Source: Bryoerythrophyllum caledonicum (taxonomy: Eukaryota; Streptophyta; Bryopsida; Pottiales; Pottiaceae). From it: DNA of 64,000 nt. Positions 19,241 to 32,080 of this stretch are shown in pieces. Below the pieces are notes generated by a model. The model was given only the letters and a program-made list of their open reading frames with translations. It was not told where the DNA came from and did not search any database. The position numbers were made by a program, and so were the translations under genes. The first letter of the stretch is position 1, and every line of letters starts with the position of its first letter. Location: contig OZ020514.1 of NCBI GenBank assembly GCA_963971425.1, positions 42,755,158-42,819,157 on the forward strand, read 5' to 3'.

Positions 19241-19526
19241 AAACATTGTTTTGCCTTCCAAACCTCAAAGTGATTTGCTATCATTTAGTGATGAAAGACA
19301 ACGTGTCCCGGATTATCGCAAAGAGGAGGTTACTACACTGGTGCATGATACGTCTTTGATGATGTCTTGGCCAGTCCACAATTGTAATTCATGTCCACAG
19401 TGTAATCCAATTGTAGGAATGGCATCTACGCCCCTTGACAAAGTTCATGGTTGTTCTAGTCCTAACAAAGTTTTGATGAATGCAGCAACCCCGGAGATCA
19501 AAGCGTCTTTCCAAGTTGGTATATAA

Positions 19527-20460
19527 AATCAGTTGATGACTCATAGTCATGTAATTGCGAATAGAACCGGTGCAATAACTACACGAGGGATTGGTACTTC
19601 ATTCATAGCTTTTCAAAACGATTGCCTTACAATGGACATGGACAAAATTGTCGTCAAGCCAACAAGCTTAGTAGCAGAGAACTTCCTACCGTTTGAAGGA
19701 AACTTCTCGCTTGTTGAAGTGAACGAGGTCGCGTAGTATGAAGGAGTTGGAGGAGGTCTGGAATAGTGTCAAGAGGAATAACTTCTCTCCATGTGCAGAC
19801 CTCAATTTTATTGTTGATGTACCTACAACGCTTCCACATTGCCTAGAAGCTTCTACTAGCAACCCAAGTAATAGTGGACAACGGAGGACTATACGAGGGA
19901 TGAAGAGACATCAAAGAATCAAGGAATAGCAATGCCATTTATAAATGACGATTACGACCCATCAAACAAAAGATCCAATTTGGATTATGAAGGATTATGT
20001 GATGTTGAGGGACCCCGTCCAACAAAGAGGTTCGTCAACGGCAATGGTATATGCGGAGTGTGTGTTGCACAAGCGGAATGATTGGTCAACGCTTCACCAA
20101 CCGGTGACCATTGGTGGCAATGTTGAAAAGTATCTTGGCTCCCTACTTTCTGCAAAGCAACCCATCATAGACATTCCAAGAAACCTAGTTCCACAATGGC
20201 TTTGCACCAACAACACTTAGGTTGACCCATTGGACAAATTGTTGCCACCGAGTCGAGAACCAACAAAGAAACAAACTATTGCAACAAGAGCTTGAGAGGT
20301 GGCGGTCTTCAACCATTTAGGTGATGAACTTGGCATACATAGTAGTGATGCGATGGATGTGGAGTCAAACGCGTTAATTAGCTAAGGAAGTAAACGTCCC
20401 AGGATTGGACAAAACAAAGTAATGGAACATGGAATGGCGGGTCTTAATATCACAGTGGCA
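19527..20460 (+). other. Decayed coding-like remnants, unidentified
   Basis: Short open frames (19533-19736, 19738-19929, 19945-20220) lie on the same strand after the hAT tail. Their composition resembles former coding sequence, but none shows a known motif. They may be remains of the same transposon or of a captured gene. Confidence 0.35.
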
Positions 20461-20469
20461 CGGCGCAAC

Positions 20470-21444
20470 AATACCAACAACTGAACGCGGAATTTTTTGC
20501 GTACAAGGTGCAAATAGAAGAGCGTGAAAGAGAGGCGGTGATGAATACATTCACCTTGGAAGCGGAGATGAACAAATTGGTTGCCGGCATGGCTCGTTTG
20601 CGCATCGAGTTACAAGAAGCATCCAATCAAAATTCAAAATACGAGGCGGATGCAGCTACCTTGCAATAAGATGTACACAATCTCCAAGATGAGCAAGAAA
20701 CCATGATTTTGGGCACGGAGTTAGCGTCCACAAGGGCAAAGCAACATAAGACAGAGTTTGCAGAGATTTTTGTAGAGTGGTTAGCTAACCGTAGGCTTTA
20801 CGCTTGAATCATGTGGTCATTTGTACCATCCACAATGTCTAATCAAGGATATGATCCGGAAGTGTACATGCACTGTTTGTAAATCGCCTTATCATGTCGG
20901 CTTATATCTTAAATTTGGCCTCCAAAATTTCATGTCAAGCCATTGGGTGTATCGCCTAGAAGATCATCCCGATTTTGGTATTGGCGCCAATGTAGGACAA
21001 CCCGTTGAGTGGAATTGTAGATACAACAACTCCAATGCTCAACTTATTGCAGCAAACAAGGAAGCCGGCACATTAAACGATCTAGAGAATTAAATAAAGG
21101 CGGCAGAGGGGTTGTATTCCAATCAACCACCGGATTGCAGCTCAAAGATATTTTTCTACAATGCTATAGGGTGACATGATGATTGTGAAAGAATGACGTT
21201 ATTGCCGGTCGTGGGGGACGGACCGCATTACAACTCATCCAGAGAGTTGCCACTCACTACAAGAGGTTCCAACTACTTACATCACAATTTGCATGGTTGT
21301 AGTTATCGTTTTGGTTCGATTGGAAATAAATCCAAAGCACCAAATCAGTATAGGTGGATTCGTTCGCGGGGAAAGACTGTTGATATGAAGGTCACTATGT
21401 TATTGTCACGATTGATTACACACTTGCTTCCTAACTTCTCTTAA
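20470..21444 (+). pseudogene. Fragment with coiled coil and RING-like Cys/His motif
   Basis: About 20480-20670 reads as a heptad-rich coiled coil (EEREREAVMNTF, LRIELQEASNQ). It is followed, after stops, by CGHLYHPQCL (from 20812) and CTCTVCKSP, the second half of a RING or similar zinc finger. RING fingers usually act in E3 ubiquitin ligases. The first zinc ligands are not identifiable. Continuing frames (20821-21093, 21193-21444) have no known domain. It may be a host gene piece carried or stranded among transposon debris. Confidence 0.45.
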
Positions 21445-22107
21445 CAATTACTATCACTCATTTACTCTCTCTCATCACTCTAAACCGAATTATTCTCCAA
21501 TTCTCTTTCCTTCATGATCTGATAATCATGTCAATTTCTATCTTCTTCACTGTAATCACAATACAGTGCATTCAATAATACGTGATTATATCCCGTAATC
21601 ACTTTCAATAACCAATTCTTTCACAGAGATTACAATCTCTTCACATTCACAATTCCATTCTCTAACTTTCTATCTTCACAATTCTCATACAGTATTCATA
21701 AACTTCACTTCCAATCACACAATCACAGTTCTTTAACTCCAATTCCATTAATACTTCATCTAATCACAATCCTACAAAAGAAAATAGAAAACTCCAAAGA
21801 AAACAAAGAGGTAGCACCAAGCTTGCCCCGGCTTACGACTATCACAGTCTGGCCTCGAATCCATCTTCCACAAAGTCTTTATCCAAAAACGAGAAACTAA
21901 CTTCCAGATTCCAAACGTCACATGATATTTCGCTTCTTAACGAACTTTTCACGTAACTTCCCAATCTTACTATTGAACTACGAAACTAACTTGCTAACTT
22001 CCGAAACTAACCAATTCTAATCCGCATGTAAACACAAAAACTAATTACAGGTTCTACATAGTCCCACTTCTAACTGTGCAGCGCCCTCGCAAACACTGAA
22101 CCAATTC
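21445..22107. other. No gene seen; AT-rich
   Basis: AT-rich sequence with repeated 'aattctctttcc' and 'cacaattc'-like words but no coding signal or clear repeat boundary. Confidence 0.6.
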
Positions 22108-22740
22108 CTAAACCTCAATTGGTGTGTTGGCATTGTCAGAAACCACCGTCTTGTCCTTGGGCGTCCTCACCTCCTCCTCTTCATCACCTTCATCTGCATC
22201 GGTGTTCGACTGGTCCCCTTGTAACTGCTCCGTCAGATCTTCATTAAGCTCACCCAATACTCGTACCTCAGCCTCAAGAAGAGTGATCTGCTTCTCCTTG
22301 TCCTCCAATATCTTCTGCAATTCTTCGTGCTGAGTCGAAACTGGCCCAGAATTGGTTATTACCGGAACTAATTCTTGCGATGAAGCCGCACAGACCATAG
22401 CTCCTTCCAAAGAATTGACCTTGGTCTTCAATTCCTCGTTCTCCTTCTGCAACTGGTCCCGCAATGCCTCCCAATCTGCCTCCGATTTCCCTCTTGCAAC
22501 CGCCAAATCTGTCACCTTCTTCTTCTCCTACATCCACTTCACCTGGAGTTCCTTGCGTTCCTGCTCGTTGATTAACTCCATAGACTTGAGTGTCTTGTGC
22601 TCTTCAGCCCATTCTTCTTCCTTCTTCAAATTGCTCTCCAATCTCCCACCCTTGAGAGTATCTTCCGCCACTGTCCTTTCCAATTCACCAATTCTAACCT
22701 TATACCCCTCAATCTTTCACAATGTCTTTCACATTGTGAA
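22108..22740 (-). pseudogene. Coiled-coil protein remnant with acidic C-terminus
   Basis: Minus-strand coding runs from about 22740 through one in-frame TAG (near 22530) to a stop at 22108. It is Glu/Lys/Leu-rich with heptad periodicity (LRDQLQKENEELKTKVNSL, ITLLEAEVRVLGELNEDL) and ends in an acidic tail (DADEGDEEEEV). No enzyme motif is visible. Such proteins occur both as structural proteins and as gag-like ORFs of plant retroelements. Its position next to family A repeats favours a transposon origin. Confidence 0.5.
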
Positions 22741-23175
22741 AGACATGTGAACTTGTATTTAGTGGTTGATGGGGATTTTGGATGCGCTTGGACTGGACTT
22801 GGACTAGGTGTCACCTTTCCCCTTGGAATTCATCATGCACAATATTTTTTGTGCTAGTCAGGATGAGGATGGGGCGGACAATTCACGCTACGGAATTGAC
22901 ATGATAATAAATATAAGAATAGGCAAAGTAGAAACATACTTTGAACCTCGATATAAATAAACTCAAAATGGGCAAAAATATCCCTTTATAAACAATTGTA
23001 CCTATATGGCTATGTCCATAATAACAACAACATGGACAATGAATTTCCATTAAACTAATTGATGGGGTAAACTCTTACCCATGATAATACCTGGTTTCTA
23101 TCATTTTACTTTAACAAATAACTGTGGCCGTATCGCACGGTTGGAGGAAGCACCACCTTCTGCACGAATATTACT
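22741..23175. other. No gene seen
   Basis: AT-rich intergenic sequence. A small palindrome around 22716-22752 ('tttcacaatg' repeated in both orientations) is the only structure noted. Confidence 0.6.
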
Positions 23176-24526
23176 ACGTATCCGGTAACAAGTAATTACA
23201 AGTGTTTTAGTTAAACTCTGTTGAGTGTCAGAGTAGTTATTCCGTAAGTTTTTACTGTGCCCGGAAAGTCACTGCCCTCCGTTCTCGCAGTCCAGAGGCC
23301 ACAATATCCACAATCTAGCCCTACACCTTGAAAGAGTTATAAAGGTTGCAGCCGGTTTATCGGTCTTTGCAATCTACCGAAAACTTGTCCCGGTAAACCG
23401 ATCACGCAAGCCCGGGTTTCAACTACAACCACATCCAATGAATCAAACAAAGAATGTACAAGACTCACAACAAGTTAGTGCTAAGCAAATCCTATGAGAA
23501 ACCTTCCACGAGGATCGTAGGAACTCGTCGACTGCAAGGGTAGAAACCCTAGAGTTCTCCGGACTCAAGCTTAGCCACGATCTCTCCCGGTGTACCAACA
23601 GGGGGAATATCACCCCTCCTCCCCACCAATCTAAACACTTCCTACTTAAGGGAGGCTATCAGGAATAGCCGTGGACTTCCTGGATCCCATTCGTTGAAGC
23701 AACTTTTTTCGATCTCACCGGTGAAGGGTGTGGAGCATAGATCCCAAATCTCACTCCACCTATCAAACCTAGATATCCTACACCCTTAGGAAGTCTCTAC
23801 TCACACTCAATCACATAACACACAACAAGTCACAACCTTGCACACCTACAAAGAGACACTAGGAGGACTCAACTTTGTCCCGGTCTACTCACACAAGCTC
23901 AACAAAGACTCTAGACACAAGTAATAAAGGCAAGACACGAGCAAGTCAATAGAAAGAAGAGTACTTAACACAAGAGCTCGAGGCTCCTTAAGTACACAAA
24001 GGCTATTAGCTACCCTCCAAAACTAGATCCCCAAAAGGTGGAAATGGCATCTAGAGCGTGCACTAAGTCGATAGCTACCCTCCAAACTAATGGCATCTAG
24101 TGAGTGCGCTAAAGTCAATAGCTACCCTCAAAAAGTAGATCCACAAAAGGACAAAACGACATGTAGATCCTAAAATCAACGGTAGCCTAGTCATCGGCAG
24201 ATTACCGGTAGATCGATAAATCGGAAGACTCCCGGTCCCAGGACCGGTGAACCTTTCCTTAACAAAAGTAAGTAGCCGGAGAAACTACTCAAGTGGTAGT
24301 GACCAGGTACACAATGGAGCTTCATCGACATCACTACTTTCACCCCAGTCTTTAAATCTAGCAGCTTTTAACAACATCCCACCAACCGGTGAGATAAATC
24401 AACAATAACACATAACATATAACAAAGGCTCAATTGGAAGACTCTTCCGGTTGATCCATATAGGGATTGTCACTACAATTGGAAGTACCCACATGGTCAA
24501 TAGAATCCATCGGGAGGTAGGATGTC

Positions 24527-25377
24527 TCAATCGGGAGGTCTACCTGTGAATTGGGAATATCCACCGAGAGGTCTACCGGTGGAGTGAGGAATATCCACCG
24601 GAAGGTTGGATGTATCTGTAGATACACGAGGAGTCTCCTTGAGATCAATTAGTAATGCCACAGAGGACTCCACCAAGGACTCTGGGGGTGAGGAAGAGAG
24701 GTCAACCAGTTCCTTCCTCGTAGAGTTTACCGGGAGGCTTCGTTTTCTCTCATAGACCTCCACGCCCCACTCCTTGGAGGATGAGGAATCCACCCGACTC
24801 AACGGTGTTTGAATAGGTGGATCATCCTTCTCCGAAGAGGTAGATTTGGCATAGACCAATTTCCTCTTCTTTTGGGGTGGACTCCGGTCTTGCAACGGTG
24901 TGGTGGTACTTGGTCGCTCGGCAAGCATCTTGGTTAACGTCATTATAGTCTCTTGGAACTGAGCCTTTGAGTCGTGAATCTCCTTCTGAGCGGCCCGGAG
25001 ATCCCTCTTCACCTTGGCCACTAGCTCCAGCTTCTCCCGGGCCGCCGCTAAGATGTCCGGTTGTCCCCCACTTCAAAGACCTTTTGGAGAACCCTTTGGA
25101 GAATCTTTGCCTCCATTAACTCCATCTCCATCTCTTAAATCTCCCAGGTCACTTCTCGGGAGAAATTGGATATATTCTCCACGAGGGTGAGTTTCTTGGA
25201 TGCCGCGGGCGGTTGTGGTGGTTTCTCTAGGTGAGACCGAGAGGTCCTTCCCTCTCTTGGGATTGCTTGAGATAAAGAGGCTTCTTGTGGAGTTGCCGGT
25301 AACGCCAACCATGACTCCGGTTGTCGAGGAGGATCCCGGGGAGGATGATCTGGAGGAGACATCCTTTGTCTCCACAT
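24527..25377 (-). pseudogene. Family A ORF, C-terminal part (coiled coil, Pro/Ser-rich)
   Basis: The minus-strand pieces at 25135-25377 and 24527-25021, in shifted frames, give a Pro/Arg-rich linker, a heptad-rich segment (AKVKRDLRAAQKEIHDSKAQ) and a Ser/Thr/Pro-rich tail containing PPQKKRKL, a possible nuclear localisation signal. No known domain. It follows 25399-26019 and probably belonged to the same protein. Confidence 0.45.
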
Positions 25378-25398
25378 CTTCTTCTCATCCGGTTCTAA

Positions 25399-26019
25399 TT
25401 AATAGTGGTGCTCGTATAAATGCATGAGATAGGGGGTCAAGAATGTCTTGGAGCCTCCATCTTGTTGAACTGCCCGAAGTTGAGGTAGAATTGCGTCAAC
25501 CAACAAAGATCTCCAATCCAGGGAGGATTCTTTGAAAAATGCTTCAATGTAGACGGTGGCCAACCGGGTAGTGACCCTTTCACGACGGTTGGGATGGAGG
25601 ATTGGATTTAGAAACTCAACCGCCCTTTTCAACCGGTGAATCGTGAAGTGGCTGCTCCGGTAGCATTCCGATGTGTTGTAAGGATGCAATACATGTTCTT
25701 CTAGCAGCTCCCGGTTGACTCCGGATATCCACTCACTCTCTTGACAAAGAGAGTACACTTGGCACCATACATATGTGGTCCAAGACCTCGGATTGGCCCA
25801 GTAGGCTCACCGGGATGTCTTGGGAGGCTGCAACTCCGACACCGCACGTCTCCTCTGGAATACCCACGGCTTCTCGAAGAATCCTCTGTACCCCATCCAG
25901 ATGAGGTATTCTTTTAACTGTACACCTTCTCTAGTCCCCTCCCACTTGTTTGGATCAATCTTCAAAAGAGTTATGGACACCGGTAGAGCCATGTTGTCCG
26001 GGGAAGACAAAATCCTCAA
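25399..26019 (-). pseudogene. Family A ORF, N-terminal part, unidentified
   Basis: On the minus strand an ATG near 25990 begins MALPVSITLLKIDPNKWEG. The frame runs through one TGA (near 25806) into a folded-looking segment containing HRLKRAVEFLNPILHPNRRE and ILPQLRAVQQDGG, ending at 25399. Its globular composition suggests a real former protein, but I do not recognise the family. Confidence 0.5.
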
Positions 26020-26845
26020 AATGCTTGTACTTCGACCAATCTCCCTATTAACTTGTCACAAACTGCAGTCCGGCTTGGAAACACAAGTCTACCGGTCAAC
26101 CGGAGGACTACTCTAGAACACTTTGCTAGAATATGTGGATGTAGGTTTCTCACATATCTAGCAACACACTAATTACACAAGGTTACATAAAATCATTACA
26201 AGGAGAGAACTTGGGAGACAAAGACTTAGAAAGAGGTTTTCTCGGTTGACTGGGAAGACCGGGAAAATGATAGAAAATTTGGGCAAGACCTAAAAAAGAT
26301 AGGAGGATGGAGAAAACTTAAAATAAAGACTTGCCATGAGGCTAAGACAATAGAAAACAATTAATATGACACCAACGTAGACTCACATGTATACGAAGTC
26401 ACAATATGGTCTAGATAGAGTCCACCGAGGGACTTCTCTTCTAGAGCGAGGAGGATGTTACCGGAGATCACCCCGGTAGTAAAAGAGAGAAAAAGACTTA
26501 CAAACAACGAAATTTGTACAAACAAGATAAATCCAACATGGGCTAGAATCACCTTTGTTTTCCAACTCTTTATTACACCCGCAACCTCCTTACTCTTTGT
26601 CTCTTCTGATCTTCTCGCATAGGCCACGAACCTCCTCCACCTCCAAACCCTAGGAATCTCCACCACCACCAAACCCTAAGAATCTCCTCCTCCTTGTCCA
26701 AAAAGGCACCTCCTCTTCACAACCCTAGTTGTACCACCTCCTCTACAAAATCTTGTCTCTTCTTCTTTTAAACCCCAACTTGCACCTCCTTCTCTTTGAA
26801 ACCCTCAACACCAAAAAATAAAAGATCAAACTTGGGAGAAAGAAG

Positions 26846-26900
26846 AACTAGGAGGGAGAGGGAGAGGGAGAGAGAAGAGAGAGAGAGAGAGAGAGAAGAA
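26846..26900. repeat. GA-rich microsatellite
   Basis: 'gagggagaggga' units pass into a (GA)n run. It lies at the outer edge of the family A leader. Confidence 0.85.
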
Positions 26901-26919
26901 ATCAAAAAAATAAGAGAAG

Positions 26920-27180
26920 GGGCCCGGGGGGATTTTTAGAAAAGAGGGCGGCACGAAGGAAGCTACGATAGGGAGTCTCTAGAGAGAGACGCGGGGTGAG
27001 GGTCAGAGGGTGAAGTTCAGTCAGGGTCGGGGGTTGGCTCCCTCCCAACAGCTGGCCGAGGTCCGGCTGGAGTCGAGGCTGGGTGGCGCCGGCGTCCGGG
27101 TCTCAAGTCCCGGCTGGGTGGGCCACGCCTCCCAGTTGGGTGGCAGTACAGCCCCTGCCGGCTGGGTACTAAATTTGTTA
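26920..27180. other. GC-rich block with GGCTGGGTGG repeats
   Basis: Locally GC-rich, with 'ggctgggtggc' recurring near 27078, 27112 and 27159 and similar words between. It ends sharply at 27180, where AT-rich sequence begins. No coding signal. Confidence 0.55.
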
Positions 27181-29030
27181 GTTAATTAACTAACTAATTA
27201 CTTAATTAATTAATTAATAATTATTTTTAATTATTTTTCTTTTCTTTTTTATATTTTATTTTAATCTAATTAAATTCTCATTTTTTAAATAAGAATTTAT
27301 GTCAAAAAAACACAAGAGGAAGGACTAAAGCTACTTCCTAATTAATCTAACTACCTCTGTAGAAGGAAAAATTGTCTTGTAAATATAAATAAATCCAAGA
27401 TAATTTCCTAGTGGGGGATCTTAGGAAGGCTTAGTTCAGTCTATCGTTTTCATAACTAAGGTCACATGTTAGATAGGAATGTCTTTTGTTTAACAAATTG
27501 CTTAAGATAACGAATTATCCATTATAGGTGTGTTAATTAACCCTTGTGCTTATCCCGTGAGTGCACTCTACACTCTTACAATCAATTAGTGGTTAAACAT
27601 GCATTTGTGATTGTGTGGGATCCTCTCACTAAAGGACACAAATAGTCTTTAAGTGTTTTAGTGAGTGATACTATTTCACTCGGAAATTCTACTAGACATG
27701 CTTCACCAACATGATCTTTTAACGCTTCAATCCATACTACAATGACATAAATTGCTTTCGGGGAAAATTATCATTGCCTTATAATTTAATGACTAAGGGT
27801 GATCAATCCTTACTTCACACATTATAGACTTAATTTCACTTGGCAATTCTACCAGACAAATAATATAATTGTATGCATTTTACCTCACCCTCTATCCACT
27901 CATCTCAGTTTTAGAATAAGGAGAATAACAACAGTCATACAGGATTAATTGTAATTATCGCTTTATAGTTTTTATAATTTATCACATCACTCAGTGTTTA
28001 CCATCGGAAAGGATTTGACAAATGGTAATATAATGGAAAGTCTCAATTACTACAGTGCTTCACAGATTCCCCATTTATGATACTCAATTTAGTTATAGAT
28101 ACTGGTAGTATTCAAGACAATTATATATTATAGCATTTTCTATGTGGTAATTGAGAACTGGCTGAAGCAATGATTAATTGTATCCTGGATACACCCGTTC
28201 ATTCCTAAGCCATTACTTGTGCTCCATTATCACAACTCAGCATTTTGTGGAAAAAGCTCAATCAATGACTATTGGTCTTTAGCAATGAGCCATCAAATCC
28301 CATGGACTCTGACTTCGTCATCCTCTAATCTACAATCTACATTTTTGATGTAATGTAGACCACTCGTAATGCATAAATTACACCAACAAATCCGAAATCA
28401 TAAAACTAGGCTTGTATTCCATAAAATTTTGAGAGTTACAATCACCAGCCTAGGACACACATTCAAAGTGAGAAAAATGTGGTGTTCCCTAAGTTGCATT
28501 CAGTTCCTTTATATTCCTCTCATGGCTATTGGTATCTTGACCTAGACCAATGATCTTCTCTCTCAACTTCCATAACTACTAACTTCCTCTTGATAACTTC
28601 CTTTTACTAACTAACTTAACCGCCTATTGGTCTTTTTTATACTATTCCAAAAAATTAGGGTAATTGTTCACACTATTTTATACTATTTGTAAACTAGTGC
28701 TACTTATGATCCCTATTCACATTGCAAAGACAAATAGTGTTCAAAAAGTAAAATTTCTGCACTATAAGCTCCTAAACTTAACTAATTAATTTAGGTTAAG
28801 TGGTGATTTTAGAATTATATCTCGGAATCTCTTCCGAGACTCTTTAAAAGTGTTTTCCGGGACTAAACTGGTGATTTTAATACCCAGTCTTATCACCACT
28901 ATAACCCTAATTAACTACTTAAGCATTTCCCTATTTTCACTATCCACTATCTAATCTAATTCTACACAACACTAACTACTTTTCTATTTAATTAAGACTA
29001 AAAATCCTACTTTGACTAATTTTTTTAGTA
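27181..29030. other. No gene seen; AT-rich
   Basis: Strongly AT-rich, starting with a TTAATTAA-rich stretch (27180-27260). No open frame of note on either strand and no clear repeat boundaries. Confidence 0.65.
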
Positions 29031-29439
29031 GGAGCAACTAAGTGGGAGTTTTAGACTCCCACAAAATTCCTAATGCCAAATTGCAGATACAAACCAGGAT
29101 GTATTGGCGTTCTATACATACTGCACATACCTGACCAATACATATTTTTTGGATCAAAGCATTTCCGCAGATACGACATGAAGATCTCTTGAATGTCATC
29201 AAATGTGGTTTTAGCCACAAAGGCTTCCTAATCAAATCTAGTGGATAGTCATGCACGTCCTCCATGTTCCAATGATGATCATCTTCTGTTACGCGCTTCC
29301 AATCAATGCTATCGTTGTTCGTCTTTATCAATGGATCCTTGTTGTCCCAACTTTTCAAATACATAGTTTAACCAGGGGCCATAATGTGAGCAAGAGGGTC
29401 CTCAATTTATTTTCCAATGTCCATTCGGCTACAATGCTC

Positions 29440-30400
<961 letters not shown>

Positions 30401-32080
30401 TGTAAATGTACCAAGGCATTTTGATAATGGCACAACCGGTTGCAAGAAATCAAACCGTTGTTAACGTAACCCAGACCGTGTAGATCCTCCACAATGTTTT
30501 TGCATTCATAGAGGACCTTGTCCACAGACCCGCAAAGATTGCAATGCGTAGTGTTGTTCTTGACCAAAATACACCGGTGCCACTTTTCTAAAATCCCCCT
30601 TTTCCTACAACTTCAAATGCTAGCAACTACCTTTCTAAGAAGGGTTAGGCTTTGTGGGAAATGTTGAAGTGACAAAGCCAAACTCTTTTAGTGCTACTAC
30701 TAGTGGTAGACCTCCTAGAGCCCCTAGGCCCCGTCTTCATTATCTAGTGGATAAATAGCAGCGAGGTTGAAGGGCTGGAGGCCATAGAGGAACTGAAGGC
30801 CTTGGAGAGAGTAAATGTTGTAGAGGAACTATAGGTTGTCGAGGGAGTGAGGGCCAAGTAGAGACTAGAGGTTGTGGCGGAAGAAACAACCGCGAAGCGT
30901 CATCTCTGAGGCCTACTAAACGTTCTTTCAACAAATTTGAAACAAGAGACCCTAACGTGGTGATAAAAGTGTTTGTGGACACATACGTTCCGGGATACAT
31001 TTTGCCAACGCTAGCGTTTATTGTTCCTCGTCCTACCATCGGCCTAACTATAAATTTTGTCACAGAAGACCCTAGCGTACATTGACAAAAGAGGTTTAAA
31101 TGCTCACTGTCCAACTCTAAAACAATCATGGAGCTTCAGTATAAAATTTTGGAAGTCGAGGGCTATTAGACCATAGATGGTAGCAATGGAGAATATGAAT
31201 AGGGCAATGATAAAGGTTCTAATGATGACAACGCTGCCAACTGCAATGAGATACCATCAAATAATGATGTTGTCATTCGAGATGCTATTTTAGATTATCC
31301 ATTTACAGAAGGTGTGTACAGATCAAGTCTTTTGAATAACTACAGGTCACCAATAGGAGCTTTATAGGTCTTCAAGAATTCAAGAGTCTTACAGCAATTC
31401 AAAGAAAGATCTACAACGATAAAGGAGTTTCTTAGATAACCAGTGAAAATATGAGATGTTTTGGAAGTATAGATTCATTGTCTTCTTGTTGTACCGTGCA
31501 ATGCATGAACTTTATGGGTATTTTTGTTTATCACAAACATTGAGGTTCCTATGTCTGTAATATTTTAATATTTTTCATGCATGTCAAACCTATTGGTAAG
31601 TGCAATCAAACGGTTGAACCCTAAACCTTAAACACTAAACCTGACGCAAATTATTGCGCTCGGACGCTAACGTCCGCGCCTAAACCTTATGTTTCTGCTA
31701 GGCCTCCAGATTCGTGCCTTGGTTCCAACATGACTAACACCTCACATTCCAACGTGTCATTTACAATCAAATTTTATTGGAAAAATTACAAGGCCTACAA
31801 ATAGAAGTCGTCAGGACTATTTGCCCATCCGGTCCGGTTTGCCCATCTGCCCGTCACGTCCAATGACCCTGACCCGCCCATTATGACAACCGTGGTTATG
31901 GCCAGGGGACTTCAATTTTACCATCTCCTCACTCTTCTGTGTACTAAGAGCATTAGAGAGGCGCCCCGTGCAAGAGTCCAAGGAGCTTTTTTACTTGTCC
32001 ACCCATAATCCTTTTTTTTTATGCTCTACTTAATGGAAGTCCAGATGTAGTTCTCTAATTTTCAAATCTAAAGGGGATCC
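30401..32080. other. Decayed sequence, no identifiable gene
   Basis: Scattered coding-like words on the plus strand (for example VIKVFVDTYVPGYILPTLAF near 30960) occur with many stops. A telomere-like 'accctaaaccttaaac' is at about 31617. Nothing can be assigned. Confidence 0.5.

Larger units (their letters stand above)
23176..26830 (-). mobile_element. Retroelement-like family A copy, minus strand
   Basis: Its two ends recur elsewhere. 23176-23395 is the inverted counterpart of 1-212, and about 26090-26830 is the inverted counterpart of 50800-51640. Inside are minus-strand coding remnants (24527-26019). These facts define a dispersed family about 3.7 kb or more long with a leader, an ORF and a 3' region. 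I see no RT, integrase or transposase, so it may be a non-autonomous LTR or large derivative element. Class assignment is inferred. Confidence 0.6.

Noticed and set aside
31617..31642. Telomere-like AACCCTAAACC sequence
   Set aside because: Only two or three degenerate units; too short to call an interstitial telomere.
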